Shown here in pieces: positions 18,326 to 27,408 of a DNA stretch of 64,000 bases (positions are counted from its first letter, which is position 1; every line of letters begins with the position of its first letter). The position numbers and the translations under genes are program-made. The stretch is from assembly GCA_937995875.1 (NCBI GenBank), contig CALKIW010000007.1:35865-99864 (forward strand), read 5' to 3'. Under the pieces are notes generated by a model. The model was not told the origin of the DNA, searched no databases, and was given only the letters and a program-made list of their open reading frames with translations. The stretch comes from an uncultured Bacteroidales bacterium (lineage in GTDB: Bacteria; Bacteroidota; Bacteroidia; Bacteroidales; Bacteroidaceae).

Positions 18326-19047
18326 TACTTTCTTTTTGATAAATGAGCCATCGTCACCGCCATGAGGCCGGCCGTTTCGGTGCGCAGTCGGCTACTGCCG
18401 AGCGTGGCACTCTCGTATCCGTTTGCCATGGCCAACCGCACTTCGTCGATGGAAAAATCGCCTTCGGGTCCAACCAGAACAGTTACAGTCTCATCGCCGG
18501 ACATTCCCTGCAACTCGGTATAAAGGTCGGTCTTCTCTATTTCGTTGTAACAGTGGCAGATAAACTTCCTACCCTCGCGGGGCGTCTCTACAAAATCCTT
18601 GAACTTTGTGAGGTCGTTCAGCACGGGTTTCCATGCTTTACGACTCTGCTTCATAGCCGCAACCACAATTTTGTCAAGGCGATCCATGCGCACGTGTTTA
18701 CGCTCAGAAAAGCGACTATGCAGCATCGTGGCCTCGTCGAAGCCTACCTCTGTGGCCTTTTCGAGCATCCACTCAATGCGGTCAATCATCTTTGTGGGCG
18801 CGATGGCCAGATGGATTCGGCCATTCCATGTTTTCTGCTGTGGCAGCGTTTCCTCTATGTTGTATCCGCAGTGCTTACCTGCTGCCAATGCCACTTTGGC
18901 ACGATAAAATGCGCCTTCGCCGTCCATCAGATAGATGTCGTCGCCACCCTGCAACCGCAACACACGCAGAGCGTGCCGGGCTTCGTCAGCGGGCAGCTCC
19001 GTTTCCTGCCGAGCATGAGGCACATAGAAATATCTAACCTCCTTCAT
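18325..19047 (-). CDS. rsmE: 16S rRNA (uracil1498-N3)-methyltransferase
   Basis: 240 residues, usual RsmE length (SPOUT superfamily with an alpha/beta knot). Methylates N3 of U1498 in the decoding region of 16S rRNA using S-adenosylmethionine. Family motifs: the N-terminal PUA-like part with HALRVLRLQGGDDIYLMDGEG; LAIAPTKMIDRIEWMLEKATEVG; and the cofactor knot VTVLVGPEGDFSIDEVRLA with LGSSRLRTETAGL near the C-terminus. Its start overlaps the nuclease-family gene by 4 bp and its stop overlaps the next start by 1 bp, so it sits in the middle of the operon. Confidence 0.96.
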   Translation of the reverse strand: MKEVRYFYVPHARQETELPADEARHALRVLRLQGGDDIYLMDGEGAFYRAKVALAAGKHCGYNIEETLPQQKTWNGRIHLAIAPTKMIDRIEWMLEKATEVGFDEATMLHSRFSERKHVRMDRLDKIVVAAMKQSRKAWKPVLNDLTKFKDFVETPREGRKFICHCYNEIEKTDLYTELQGMSGDETVTVLVGPEGDFSIDEVRLAMANGYESATLGSSRLRTETAGLMAVTMAHLSKRK

Positions 19048-19643
19048 TGCCTTTCTTCCTCAGACTTGCTGCCGTCCTTTTCGGCAGAAGAAGTTTTCTT
19101 ACGGCGATTGATTTCATCGCGCAGATGAGAGGCTATTTCATAATTTTCGTTCCTGATGGCCCTGTCCATCGCGTTCTGCAACATTTCGTCACTGATGGTA
19201 TTGACCGGCATAGACACCCCTATGGCAGCACTGTCATAATGTGTGCTTTGGCGCATAAACAGTGCTTCATCCATCATGATGGGAATATCGCCACGCGTGA
19301 TGTACGACAGCAAGATGCCGTCGGCAGCACTGATAGGTATCATATCCATCGTTTCCTCATTGCTCAACACGGCCTGATATTTGCCCTCACGCAACAAGTC
19401 TATATGCACCTCAAGGCGCAGATCGGTTTGCCATTGCAACACGTTCCACAACACCTCAGGCAGCATTTTGCCAACATCGGGGCTGCGGTCCATACGCATC
19501 CTGAACTCGTTGAGCGTATGACTGTCGCACGGCACGGCCACCTGTCGCTGCTCAGCGCTGTCTGTAAGCACGAGCAGGCCGATGTCTTCCGTATCGACTA
19601 TTTCTGAAACACTCTTAAATATTAGTCTTACTCTGGGTATCAT
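19044..19643 (-). CDS. Bifunctional nuclease family protein (DUF151) with UVR motif
   Basis: 199 residues. The N-terminal DUF151/BFN domain is recognisable from EDIGLLVLTDSAEQRQVAVP, RPELHEL-type spacing and LPEVLWNVL. The C-terminal helix pair AMDRAIRNENYEIASHLRDE reads as a UVR motif, the protein-contact helix of UvrB/UvrC. DUF151 proteins have reported DNase and RNase activity in plants and are widespread in Bacteroidota. It overlaps both neighbours by 4 bp (permease upstream, rsmE downstream). A stress or nucleic-acid role is plausible but not shown. Confidence 0.85.
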   Translation of the reverse strand: MIPRVRLIFKSVSEIVDTEDIGLLVLTDSAEQRQVAVPCDSHTLNEFRMRMDRSPDVGKMLPEVLWNVLQWQTDLRLEVHIDLLREGKYQAVLSNEETMDMIPISAADGILLSYITRGDIPIMMDEALFMRQSTHYDSAAIGVSMPVNTISDEMLQNAMDRAIRNENYEIASHLRDEINRRKKTSSAEKDGSKSEEERQ

Positions 19644-20971
19644 TCAACAGCGGGTTTTTGTTTCTTGTCATGGAAAAACAGAGCAAAAGCTATGCCAACG
19701 ACCAATGCAAACAAAGCAAAAATAAGCCAGCAAGTTGTCCATTCTCCCATGAGATAGCCGTTTTCGCCCCACGAACAGTAGTGATTCACCACAGCGCCGG
19801 CAGCCAACGTGCCCACCGTTGCCCCTATTCCATTAGTCATCAACATGAATAAACCTTGTGCAGAAGCCTTCATGGAGGGGTCGCACTCGGAGTCTACAAA
19901 GATGCCACCGGCCACATTGAAGAAGTCGAACGCCACACCATATATAATACATGATAAAACAAACAGCAACACACCCGGCATCGTAGGACTGCCCACTCCG
20001 AAGAAACCAAAGCGGAATACCCATGCAAGCATGGCCATGAGCGTTACTCCCTTGATGCCGTATCGTTTGAGGAAGAAGGGAATAAGAAGAATACAAAGCG
20101 CCTCACTCACCTGAGAAATCGAGGTGAGAAGTGTTGCATTGTTGGCTGCAAACGAACCGGCGACAATGGGATCGGTGCTTCCTTTGAAACTGGTGATAAA
20201 CGGACCGGCAAAACTGTTGGTAACCTGTAGCGACATTCCCAGCAGGGCCGAGAATATCAGGAATATCGCCATACGCTTCTGTTTGAACAGCTTAAAGGCA
20301 TCAAGCCCAAAGGCTTCGGCCAGCGACTGGCTCTTCTTTTTCTGCTCATGTCCACACGTCGGCAAGGTGAAACTATAGAGGAACAGCACAAAACTGAGGA
20401 CGCCCGAAACGAAGAATTGCATATAAGTGTACTGGAACTTACGGGCACTTTCGGCAAAAGTGAACGTGAAGGAGCCACCATCCCATACCGCACTATTGAC
20501 AAACCACATCGTCAGGATGAAACCCACCGTTCCAAACACGCGAATGGGAGGAAAGTCTTTCACAGTGTCATAGTTATGCTTTTTCAAAAGCATAAAAGCG
20601 GTGGTGTTTGCAAGGGCAATGGTCGGCATATAGAAAGCAACGCTCAACGTATAGAGCGTGATAAACATCGCCTTGTTTTGTATCTCGTTGCCCAAGCCCG
20701 TCTGAAAGCCCATATACCAACACGCCATCATAAAGATGCCGGCCAGCAAATGGCAAATACCAAGCATGCGTTGTGGCTGGATAAATTTATCAACAATAAT
20801 GCCGATAAGGGTAGGCATGAAAATAGACACTATACCCTGAATAGCGTAAAACCAAGGAATCTGCGGGCCTAAACCGGCCGCTCCAAGATAGTTGCCCATA
20901 CACGTGAGGTAAGCACCCCACACCGCAAACTCCAAAAAATTCATCAACGCTAAACGTTCTTTCAAGTTCAT
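19640..20971 (-). CDS. Nucleoside permease, NupG/XapB type (MFS)
   Basis: 443 residues with about 12 transmembrane helices. The start, MNLKERLALMNFLEFAVWGA, is nearly a signature of the nucleoside:H+ symporter family, where this helix contacts substrate. Further motifs: GIVSIFMPTLIGIIVDK and FPPIRVFGTVGFILTMW. It imports nucleosides across the inner membrane with protons. As first gene of the minus-strand run it sits behind a promoter at 20996-21027; the next gene overlaps by 4 bp. Specificity among purine and pyrimidine nucleosides cannot be told. Confidence 0.9.
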   Translation of the reverse strand: MNLKERLALMNFLEFAVWGAYLTCMGNYLGAAGLGPQIPWFYAIQGIVSIFMPTLIGIIVDKFIQPQRMLGICHLLAGIFMMACWYMGFQTGLGNEIQNKAMFITLYTLSVAFYMPTIALANTTAFMLLKKHNYDTVKDFPPIRVFGTVGFILTMWFVNSAVWDGGSFTFTFAESARKFQYTYMQFFVSGVLSFVLFLYSFTLPTCGHEQKKKSQSLAEAFGLDAFKLFKQKRMAIFLIFSALLGMSLQVTNSFAGPFITSFKGSTDPIVAGSFAANNATLLTSISQVSEALCILLIPFFLKRYGIKGVTLMAMLAWVFRFGFFGVGSPTMPGVLLFVLSCIIYGVAFDFFNVAGGIFVDSECDPSMKASAQGLFMLMTNGIGATVGTLAAGAVVNHYCSWGENGYLMGEWTTCWLIFALFALVVGIAFALFFHDKKQKPAVE

Positions 20972-20995
20972 TTCAGTTAATATTTAATCATGCTG

Positions 20996-21027
20996 CAAAG
21001 ATAATACTTTTCTTGAATAAACATAAA
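20996..21027 (-). promoter_or_regulatory. Promoter of the nucleoside permease operon
   Basis: On the minus strand TTTA (21024-21027), 20 bp, then TATCTTTG (20996-21003). The -7 box is perfect and the -33 box matches 3 of 4. It lies 24 bp before the permease ATG and would drive the whole run of overlapping genes. Confidence 0.7.
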
Positions 21028-21235
21028 ATTATCCATAAATATGTAGTATAAATGAATATAAAGAAATGTAGCCATCTTCAAAACTTCGTACTGCGGCAAC
21101 AACATGGCTAAGCTCGCATTAGGCAGTCTACATTGACCGGAACAATACATTCTGCAAAAAAATAACGGCTCGCGGAAAGCTCCTTTCACCCAATCTCCGC
21201 ACCCCTAAAGAAGCCTTCGCAACAGGGAAATAATA

Positions 21236-21600
21236 TTTACAAACACCCTCTTATAATTCGCTTATTCTGAAACAACATTGTCTTGCGTCCGAATTTCGCA
21301 AAATTTGAGAAAATCATAGTTCGCTGATAGTCAGTCCCTTCCGAAAACATGCCTTGATGCCCTCAATTTCGTTGTTCGTGATTACATATCAAACGGCACT
21401 ACGAGAAGGCTTTAACCATCATGCGAAAGAGCTCTAAACGCATCGCCGCTAAGCATTAAACGAACGACGAATAGGCTCCAAACGCAGCAGGCTTGCAATT
21501 TTCGTGCCTCATCGAGGCATTTTGACGAACAAAACATAGCCCTTTTCGCGCTAATTGCTCCGAAAATAATCACTGAAATTTGGTAATTTAATCTTACACC
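21236..21600 (+). repeat. Dispersed 22-bp-iteron element, copy B
   Basis: Left block TTTACAAACACCCTC...TTCGCTTATTCTGAAACAAC from 21236. ATATCAAACGGC ends at 21397. Four 22-bp units: 21398-21419, 21420-21441, 21442-21463 and 21464-21485. The right block AACATAGCCCTTTTCGCGCT begins at 21533, 136 bp after the box. It ends near TTACACC at 21600. It lies in the gap between two minus-strand units. No coding content. The remaining bases (21028-21235, 21601-21698) hold nothing I can name. Confidence 0.82.
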
Positions 21601-21698
21601 AAGAACGATGGAAATGAAGCGAAGTCGGCACGACCGAGAGACACGAAAATTGTGTGATTCGGGGGTTACTGATGATCAACTCGTTTCGATAACAGGGG

Positions 21699-22346
21699 CT
21701 ATACGCCAAAAACATAACCAAACGAATGATGAAAAACTGAGGCAAACACATAGAGGAGCAACAATGGCATCAACCATGAACTTGCAGAGCACATGGCCTG
21801 TCCTACCTCGTAAACACTCTGCAGCTTTCTGCTGAGAAGGCTATAGCATATAGCTACCGACGTACCCATGAAAGCCAAGATGGGTATCAAGCCTGCCGAG
21901 AAGCTGCTTGGAAACAGTTCTCCCGTGATGCTCAGCAATATGGCATGGGGTAAGAATGTCAGCAAAAACACCACCAACAGTTCTATAAAGAGCAACAGAA
22001 GACTGCCTTTCAACGCAAATTTTTGCTGCGACGTCAGCGGTGGGCGATGCAAACCTATAAGAGATTTTACCGCTTCACACAATCCGCTTGCCCTGATGCT
22101 TCCCCATGCTATGACCAGCACAATGATATAAATCAATATTGGATCTGCCAGGTTTGTAGCAAAATTGCCAAAAAACCATCTTATTCCCCCACCGCTTAAC
22201 AGAGAGTGGAATGCAGCGGTGGGCATCGCCGCCGTAAGCAGCCATGACACGAGAATTAACCCTATTTGTGCAAACGCAAACAGTAGGGTTATCCAATAAA
22301 TCAATGTACGCAGAAATTTTTCCCTGCGATGTGCTGTTTTAGACAT
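21699..22346 (-). CDS. Multi-pass membrane protein, weakly AbgT-like
   Basis: 215 residues from ATG at 22346 (a GTG three codons upstream is less likely). About five hydrophobic segments (roughly 15-36, 62-83, 108-130, 143-165, 180-205). The stretch SLLSGGGIRWFFGNFATNLAD, followed by an IAWGSIRASGL-type helix, resembles the start of AbgT-family (aminobenzoyl-glutamate) transporters, which are normally about 500 residues. So this is either a short family variant or a truncated relative; no remainder is visible downstream. A TAACTTTA box (22358-22365, minus) just upstream may be its promoter. Function uncertain. Confidence 0.55.
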   Translation of the reverse strand: MSKTAHRREKFLRTLIYWITLLFAFAQIGLILVSWLLTAAMPTAAFHSLLSGGGIRWFFGNFATNLADPILIYIIVLVIAWGSIRASGLCEAVKSLIGLHRPPLTSQQKFALKGSLLLLFIELLVVFLLTFLPHAILLSITGELFPSSFSAGLIPILAFMGTSVAICYSLLSRKLQSVYEVGQAMCSASSWLMPLLLLYVFASVFHHSFGYVFGV

Positions 22347-22423
22347 ATAAATCACGGTAAAGTTACCTATTATATATAAGATTGCCGGCTATGGCGTCTG
22401 ACTTTAAGAAACAAACTTCCGGC

Positions 22424-23149
22424 TTATTCTTCATCCGGCACGAGATTATCCAAATCGAGTATGCGCAACTCAAGGGCTCGCACCACCAGTCGTGTTGCAT
22501 TGACGCCGACACTTCCCCGTCCCTCTTGAAACAGCTTTTGAATAAGCTCATTCTGTCTTTTTTCCAAGCTTTTGACCCCAAAAGGCATGCCTCGCAGGTT
22601 GGTGATCTGCTCTTTGGTATATCCCAAGGCCAGATGTCTCAAGAATCGTTCGTCGTATTCGTCAATCTCATAGTCGATGAGTGCCTCCTGTCGCATCAGG
22701 TCTTTATTCACGCTGTGTTTGAATCGTTCGACGATTTTCTTGAGTATGGGTTGGTTAAACACCATTCTTTTCCCTTCCATCACACTTGACACGTCGCCGC
22801 GCGTCAGGAGTTCTCCGGTCTTCAGAATAATCCCATCGCAGCCTGCGTCCAGCGCGTCGCCCCAAAGTTTCTCGTTGAGAATCTCTCCCGTGAAAATCAA
22901 AACCTTAATCTCAGGATGTGCCTCCTTAGTGTATCGGCATATTTCTACGCCGACTGTCGTGGAGCCGCCCAGCCCCAAATCCAACAAAACAAGATCGGGC
23001 AACTGTTCCTTCAGAAGTTTAATATAACTCTGTTCGCTGTCGGCCGTGCCAATGATGTGGGCTTCGGGAATATCGCTTTCGATAATACCTATCGTACCCT
23101 TCAGCTCCAAAGGTACATCCTCAACGATTATAATGTTAAAATCTTTCAT
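22424..23149 (-). CDS. Response regulator with LuxR-like C-terminal domain
   Basis: 241 residues. The receiver domain (about 1-125) has the acidic pocket VED (9-11), the phospho-acceptor Asp57 in LVLLDLGLGG and the lysine in GIILKTGE. The C-terminal helical section DERFLRHLALGYTKEQITNL, followed by SLEKRQNELIQKLF, reads as a NarL/LuxR-type helix-turn-helix. ATG at 23149 is chosen because it starts directly with the receiver sequence MKDFNIIIVED; a frame open further upstream runs into the kinase gene. It begins 49 bp after the sensor kinase stop and is surely its partner. Targets unknown. Confidence 0.88.
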   Translation of the reverse strand: MKDFNIIIVEDVPLELKGTIGIIESDIPEAHIIGTADSEQSYIKLLKEQLPDLVLLDLGLGGSTTVGVEICRYTKEAHPEIKVLIFTGEILNEKLWGDALDAGCDGIILKTGELLTRGDVSSVMEGKRMVFNQPILKKIVERFKHSVNKDLMRQEALIDYEIDEYDERFLRHLALGYTKEQITNLRGMPFGVKSLEKRQNELIQKLFQEGRGSVGVNATRLVVRALELRILDLDNLVPDEE

Positions 23150-23198
23150 ATCTATAATGCTTAAATTTACATATTTTCTTTTTGCACACCGACGCTTT

Positions 23199-26100
23199 TC
23201 AAGTCTGTATTCCTTTGGGCACACATCGGCTCGGCATGGTGATAGTGATCAGGGCATTGCCGTCGTCCTGTCTTTCGGCAATCACACCACACGCCCGCAA
23301 ATTCGTCTGTTCGCCCATTTCTCTGACTATCTGGCGACATATCAGGAACTGCAAATCCTTTGTATATGGGGTAAACAGCTGCCTGCATTCCTCTTCGCTT
23401 AAAGCATACTGGCCCATCTTAACCTCTATTTTTGTATAGAAATCTCTGTCGTTATGGACCGAGAGCACAGGATTGATATTTTTGTTGAGTTTCTTTAAAA
23501 TCTCAAAGAGATAGTCTGTCATTTCGGAATCCGGACGGAATCTTGGAATTTGTCGCATGGCCTGAAGTAAAAGAATCTGATGCAACTCCTTGTAATAGCT
23601 CACCAACTCGGCAATCCCATCCAGATTAACGTCCGTCTCATTAACTAATTGTCGTATTCGCGACGGGTAATACATGGTTTCGTGTTTTAACGCAGACAAA
23701 CAGTTGTCCAACACACTATTAGACACGTGCAGTTGGTCGTTGTCCATTTGCAACCGCCTGAGTGCGTCTGTGGCGAGTTCGATTGATGTTTCCTGAGCAG
23801 ACGCATTGTTGATAGACGTCTGCAACGCCGACCTGATCTGGTTTACGATGACTTGCAGACTTTCCTGCTTTTCACTCGACAGGTTGAAATTGTGAAAATC
23901 ACCCAACCGCTCTATTCCCTCAAGTTTTTCCTCATCAGACATATTCCGGAGGAGCAGCTTGTTCATGGAGTTAATGCGGTCTATGCAGAACTGGTAATCG
24001 AGTCTGTAGCGATAATACAAGAAATAATATGCCGGGAAAATAACTGCCAACAATAATACTAACAAAACTATCGCAACATTTTTGTTGGTTTCGCTTTTCT
24101 GCATCGCCCTGACATAATCCGGCAAAGACTTGTCTGCACTGGCCTCACGAAACAGACGGGTATAAATCTTGTTGTTTTTCTCATACACATCCCATTGGTG
24201 CAAGGCCAAGGCAGCAACCGCCGTCTCGTTGCTTATATCCATGAGGATAGCCGTGTCTGAAGGGGTCAAATACTTATGGCAGCTGTCCGCATATCTCAAT
24301 GTCGTCTGATACGTGCCGTTGATGTTTGAAAAATAGGCGCTGTCTGCATAATGTGACGCTTTGCTCGCCGCATTTCTCTTAAGCGGTGCCCTCTGTGAAA
24401 AAACTGTGTCGGCATCATGGGAAGCAAACAACTGCGCCGCCATACATGGAGACAGCAACGAAGCACACGTCGCCATCAAAGCCATAATAACAAGGCGGAC
24501 AATGCCCTTGGGCAGGCGGAAAAACAGGTGTGTTCCCTTGCCAAGCTCACTCTCCGCATTGATAGAGCACACTCTGAATACGCGGCTTATCTTCTTATAC
24601 TTTTCTATGATGCCCTTACAGTTCTTCAAGCCAAACCCGTGCCCTCCTGTATAAGTCCGGTCAAAGATATGTTCCAGCTGCTCTTTGCTCATTCCGCAAC
24701 CGTTATCCCTGACGCTTATCTCCACATAATCATCATGCTCCGATGCTCCGATCTTCACCATCCCTCCTTCCGGCGTGAACTTTCTTGCATTGTCAGCTAT
24801 TGTGTTTATCATGAAAAGGGTTAAGGTTTTGTCCGCTTTCACCACACACGCTGTAGGCTCCACCTCAAGACAAACGCCCTTTAACTTATAATTCATACTG
24901 CCGCGAGACACAATATCGAAAAGCATCTGCAACGGGAAACTCTCTATTTTCAGGCTCACCTCTCCCTGACGCATCTGTATCCACTGTGTCAGAACGTTGT
25001 TGTAATCGTTGATTGTGTCCGTCAATTCCGCGATATACTGATACCGCTTTTGTTTCATTTCATCGGAATCGTGTCTCGTCTGCAATCGTGCCACCTCATT
25101 CACTACACGATTAATGAGTGGCATTACGTCGTTCGCCAACTGGACTTTTGCTCTTTGCTCCGCATTTTTGCGCTTGTTCTGCCGTAAATGCAGATTCACC
25201 ACATTGGTCTGTTCCTGCACCTTCTCGTATTCTTCTTGGTGCTTTTCTATTAATTCCTCATTCCCTTTTCGCCATTGTTTCAAGGGCTCCAACAAGGTGT
25301 CGAGTGAAAAACGGGCCTCACTTCGACGTCTTAGGAAATCGAAAACGAATAATAATACCGTCACCAGTATGATCATGACGATAACGGCAGTAAGCATCAT
25401 GTTAAGCTGCTTGGACGATTTTTTTAATTGCTCTGCACGTGCTTCCAACTGCCTGTCTTGGCGGGTTTCCTCCTGTAAATCCAAGTATAGGTTTCGGTTT
25501 CGGTCGCTATTCACCTTGTCATCAACCGCCGAATACAGCAAACTCAGCTGTTCACGGATAGAAGCCACGAGGTCAGGGGCCTGATTGATGGCTTTGTTGG
25601 CATTCAGCGCTCTATGCAGACAAGCCAACGCAGACCGATAATCCTTGATCTGCCAAAAACATTCCGCCAGTGTTCGGTTGGCACCTGCCGTTTGGTAAAC
25701 GTCTCCATATTCCACGAATATGTCGTAGGCCCGCTGTGCCAAATAGCCAGCCAACAAACTGTCGGGCATCTGATCCTTGTTGATGTATTTCATTGTCGGC
25801 AGATTATCATAAATCAATTTGTCCCGGAGTGCGCTTTTTTGTAAGTGTTCACTCATGCCCTGCATGGCTTGGGCTTCCCAAAACGGATAGCCGTGCTCTC
25901 TCGCCATGAGGTAGCACCGCGTCAGATAATCAAATTCTTCCTGCGCAATTTCTTCCGGGCTGCCGCCCGTGACAATTCCTCCTGCACCAATATTATACCA
26001 ATAACACAACTGCTGTGGCATATCCTGCAGAATGGTGCCATTGGGGTCTATCCTGCTCAATGCCTCAGCCGATTCTTGTATAAGTCCGACGTAATACAAA

Positions 26101-26597
26101 TATGTGGAAGTAACAATACACAGCTCTGACTGAGCGTAAAAAAGCCTTTTCTTCTGATGTGTGGACAAATCATCCGCCTCATCGACAATTCGGCGGAGTC
26201 GCCGCTCCGCACTCTCTTTATAATTATAAAAGTCTCTGTTTCTGGACCAACGCTGACACAGTCTCATCATTTGTATATCAGCAATGAGAAGTTCCACCTG
26301 ATTGTTGGTCCTGCGGTGCACTTCCTTCAATAAAACCGACGCTTGGTCATACTGCATTTTGGCAATACTGACAAACGCTAAGTGGTTTAGAGACTCCGCC
26401 CCGTCCACCCCGCAGCTGTCTGCTAAAAGCAGACTCTGTTTAGCATAATATTGGGTGGAGTCAAGGTTACGATAGTGTTGGGCATAAGATAATTCGTTCA
26501 GCTTGTCAATGCGACTCGTATCATGGAGTTCACAAGCTGATATCACGACAGTGGCAATTGTCGCTATCCAAATCCAAATTATCTTACTCGTCCGCAA
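23199..26597 (-). CDS. Large two-module TPR sensor histidine kinase (DUF5112/DUF5113 type)
   Basis: 1132 residues. Start is TTG at 26597: an in-frame stop lies four codons upstream and the first in-frame ATG comes only at residue 81, while the TTG gives a good signal sequence (lipobox-like VISAC, Cys22). Order: periplasmic TPR-like helices (about 30-390); membrane helix (401-421); coiled coil; degenerate dimerisation region with LANDVMPL (488-494); ATPase domain with N-box (about 598-610), DNGCGM (631-636) and GGHGFGLKNC (651-660); a second membrane helix (about 699-722); periplasmic segment; third helix (841-862); coiled coil; H-box ALKHETMYYP with His972; and a C-terminal part resembling a degenerate ATPase fold. 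It signals to the adjacent response regulator. The ligand is unknown. Confidence 0.88.
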   Translation of the reverse strand: MRTSKIIWIWIATIATVVISACELHDTSRIDKLNELSYAQHYRNLDSTQYYAKQSLLLADSCGVDGAESLNHLAFVSIAKMQYDQASVLLKEVHRRTNNQVELLIADIQMMRLCQRWSRNRDFYNYKESAERRLRRIVDEADDLSTHQKKRLFYAQSELCIVTSTYLYYVGLIQESAEALSRIDPNGTILQDMPQQLCYWYNIGAGGIVTGGSPEEIAQEEFDYLTRCYLMAREHGYPFWEAQAMQGMSEHLQKSALRDKLIYDNLPTMKYINKDQMPDSLLAGYLAQRAYDIFVEYGDVYQTAGANRTLAECFWQIKDYRSALACLHRALNANKAINQAPDLVASIREQLSLLYSAVDDKVNSDRNRNLYLDLQEETRQDRQLEARAEQLKKSSKQLNMMLTAVIVMIILVTVLLFVFDFLRRRSEARFSLDTLLEPLKQWRKGNEELIEKHQEEYEKVQEQTNVVNLHLRQNKRKNAEQRAKVQLANDVMPLINRVVNEVARLQTRHDSDEMKQKRYQYIAELTDTINDYNNVLTQWIQMRQGEVSLKIESFPLQMLFDIVSRGSMNYKLKGVCLEVEPTACVVKADKTLTLFMINTIADNARKFTPEGGMVKIGASEHDDYVEISVRDNGCGMSKEQLEHIFDRTYTGGHGFGLKNCKGIIEKYKKISRVFRVCSINAESELGKGTHLFFRLPKGIVRLVIMALMATCASLLSPCMAAQLFASHDADTVFSQRAPLKRNAASKASHYADSAYFSNINGTYQTTLRYADSCHKYLTPSDTAILMDISNETAVAALALHQWDVYEKNNKIYTRLFREASADKSLPDYVRAMQKSETNKNVAIVLLVLLLAVIFPAYYFLYYRYRLDYQFCIDRINSMNKLLLRNMSDEEKLEGIERLGDFHNFNLSSEKQESLQVIVNQIRSALQTSINNASAQETSIELATDALRRLQMDNDQLHVSNSVLDNCLSALKHETMYYPSRIRQLVNETDVNLDGIAELVSYYKELHQILLLQAMRQIPRFRPDSEMTDYLFEILKKLNKNINPVLSVHNDRDFYTKIEVKMGQYALSEEECRQLFTPYTKDLQFLICRQIVREMGEQTNLRACGVIAERQDDGNALITITMPSRCVPKGIQT

Positions 26598-26641
26598 CGA
26601 TTACATTAATATTAATAAATTGTATCTATGTAAATTGTAAA

Positions 26642-26693
26642 ATCACGGACTAAAGAATAAATTGCATTACCTCCTCATTCTTTAATCCGTGAT
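26642..26693 (-). terminator. Terminator after eda
   Basis: A 17-bp stem (26642-26658 with 26677-26693) with one G-U position and an 18-nt loop, 17 bp past the eda stop. On the minus strand it ends in TTTTACAATTT. It separates the kdgK-eda unit from the kinase gene. Confidence 0.8.
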
Positions 26694-26710
26694 CCAGTAT
26701 CATACAACGA

Positions 26711-27382
26711 CTAAGCCCGAGCGGCCTTGATATATCCCAAGGCTTCTACACACTTATCGGTTATCGATTTCCAATTACCGGCAGCAATCACGTCCTTCGG
26801 AAAGAGCTTCGACCCCATGCCCACACAGAGCACACCAGACTGCATCCATGCTGTCAGGTTTTCCTTGTCCGGCGAAACCGCACCAGTCACCATGATGTTA
26901 GACCAGCGCAGCGGTCCAAGTACATTCTTCACAAACGATGGACCACCAACGTTTCCAGCCGGGAATACCTTGGTGACGTCGCATCCCATAGCCTGCGCAT
27001 TGCTGATTTCCGTTACGCTGCCACATCCCGGAGAATAGGGAACCAACCTGCGGTTGCATACAGACGCTATCTCCGGCACGAAGTTTGGCCCAACAATGAA
27101 GTTGGAACCCAGTTGAAGGTAGAGTGCAGCCGTTGCGGCATCCACCACCGTTCCTGCTCCAAGTATCAGTTCCGGGCACTCCTTGTCCGCCCATTTCACC
27201 AGTTCTCCGAATATCTCATGAGCGAAATCGCCACGATTGGTAAACTCAAACACACGCACACCACCTTCGTAGCATGCCTTGATTACGTTTTTGCATACCT
27301 CCAAGTCCTTATTGAAGAACACGGGCACCATACCCGTTTCTTTCATGGCTTCTATGACCTGTATCTTGTTAAATTTTGCCAT
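26711..27382 (-). CDS. eda: KDPG/KHG aldolase
   Basis: 223 residues. Cleaves 2-keto-3-deoxy-6-phosphogluconate to pyruvate and glyceraldehyde-3-phosphate, last step of hexuronate breakdown. Class I aldolase residues: Glu46 in VFEFTNRG and Schiff-base Lys138 in CDVTKVFPAGNVGG; the phosphate-binding end has GAVSPDKENL and GVLCVGMGSKLF. It lies 26 bp after kdgK, whose product it uses. A terminator follows. Confidence 0.95.
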   Translation of the reverse strand: MAKFNKIQVIEAMKETGMVPVFFNKDLEVCKNVIKACYEGGVRVFEFTNRGDFAHEIFGELVKWADKECPELILGAGTVVDAATAALYLQLGSNFIVGPNFVPEIASVCNRRLVPYSPGCGSVTEISNAQAMGCDVTKVFPAGNVGGPSFVKNVLGPLRWSNIMVTGAVSPDKENLTAWMQSGVLCVGMGSKLFPKDVIAAGNWKSITDKCVEALGYIKAARA

Positions 27383-27408
27383 TATAGTTGTTTTCTTATG
27401 TTGTATTC

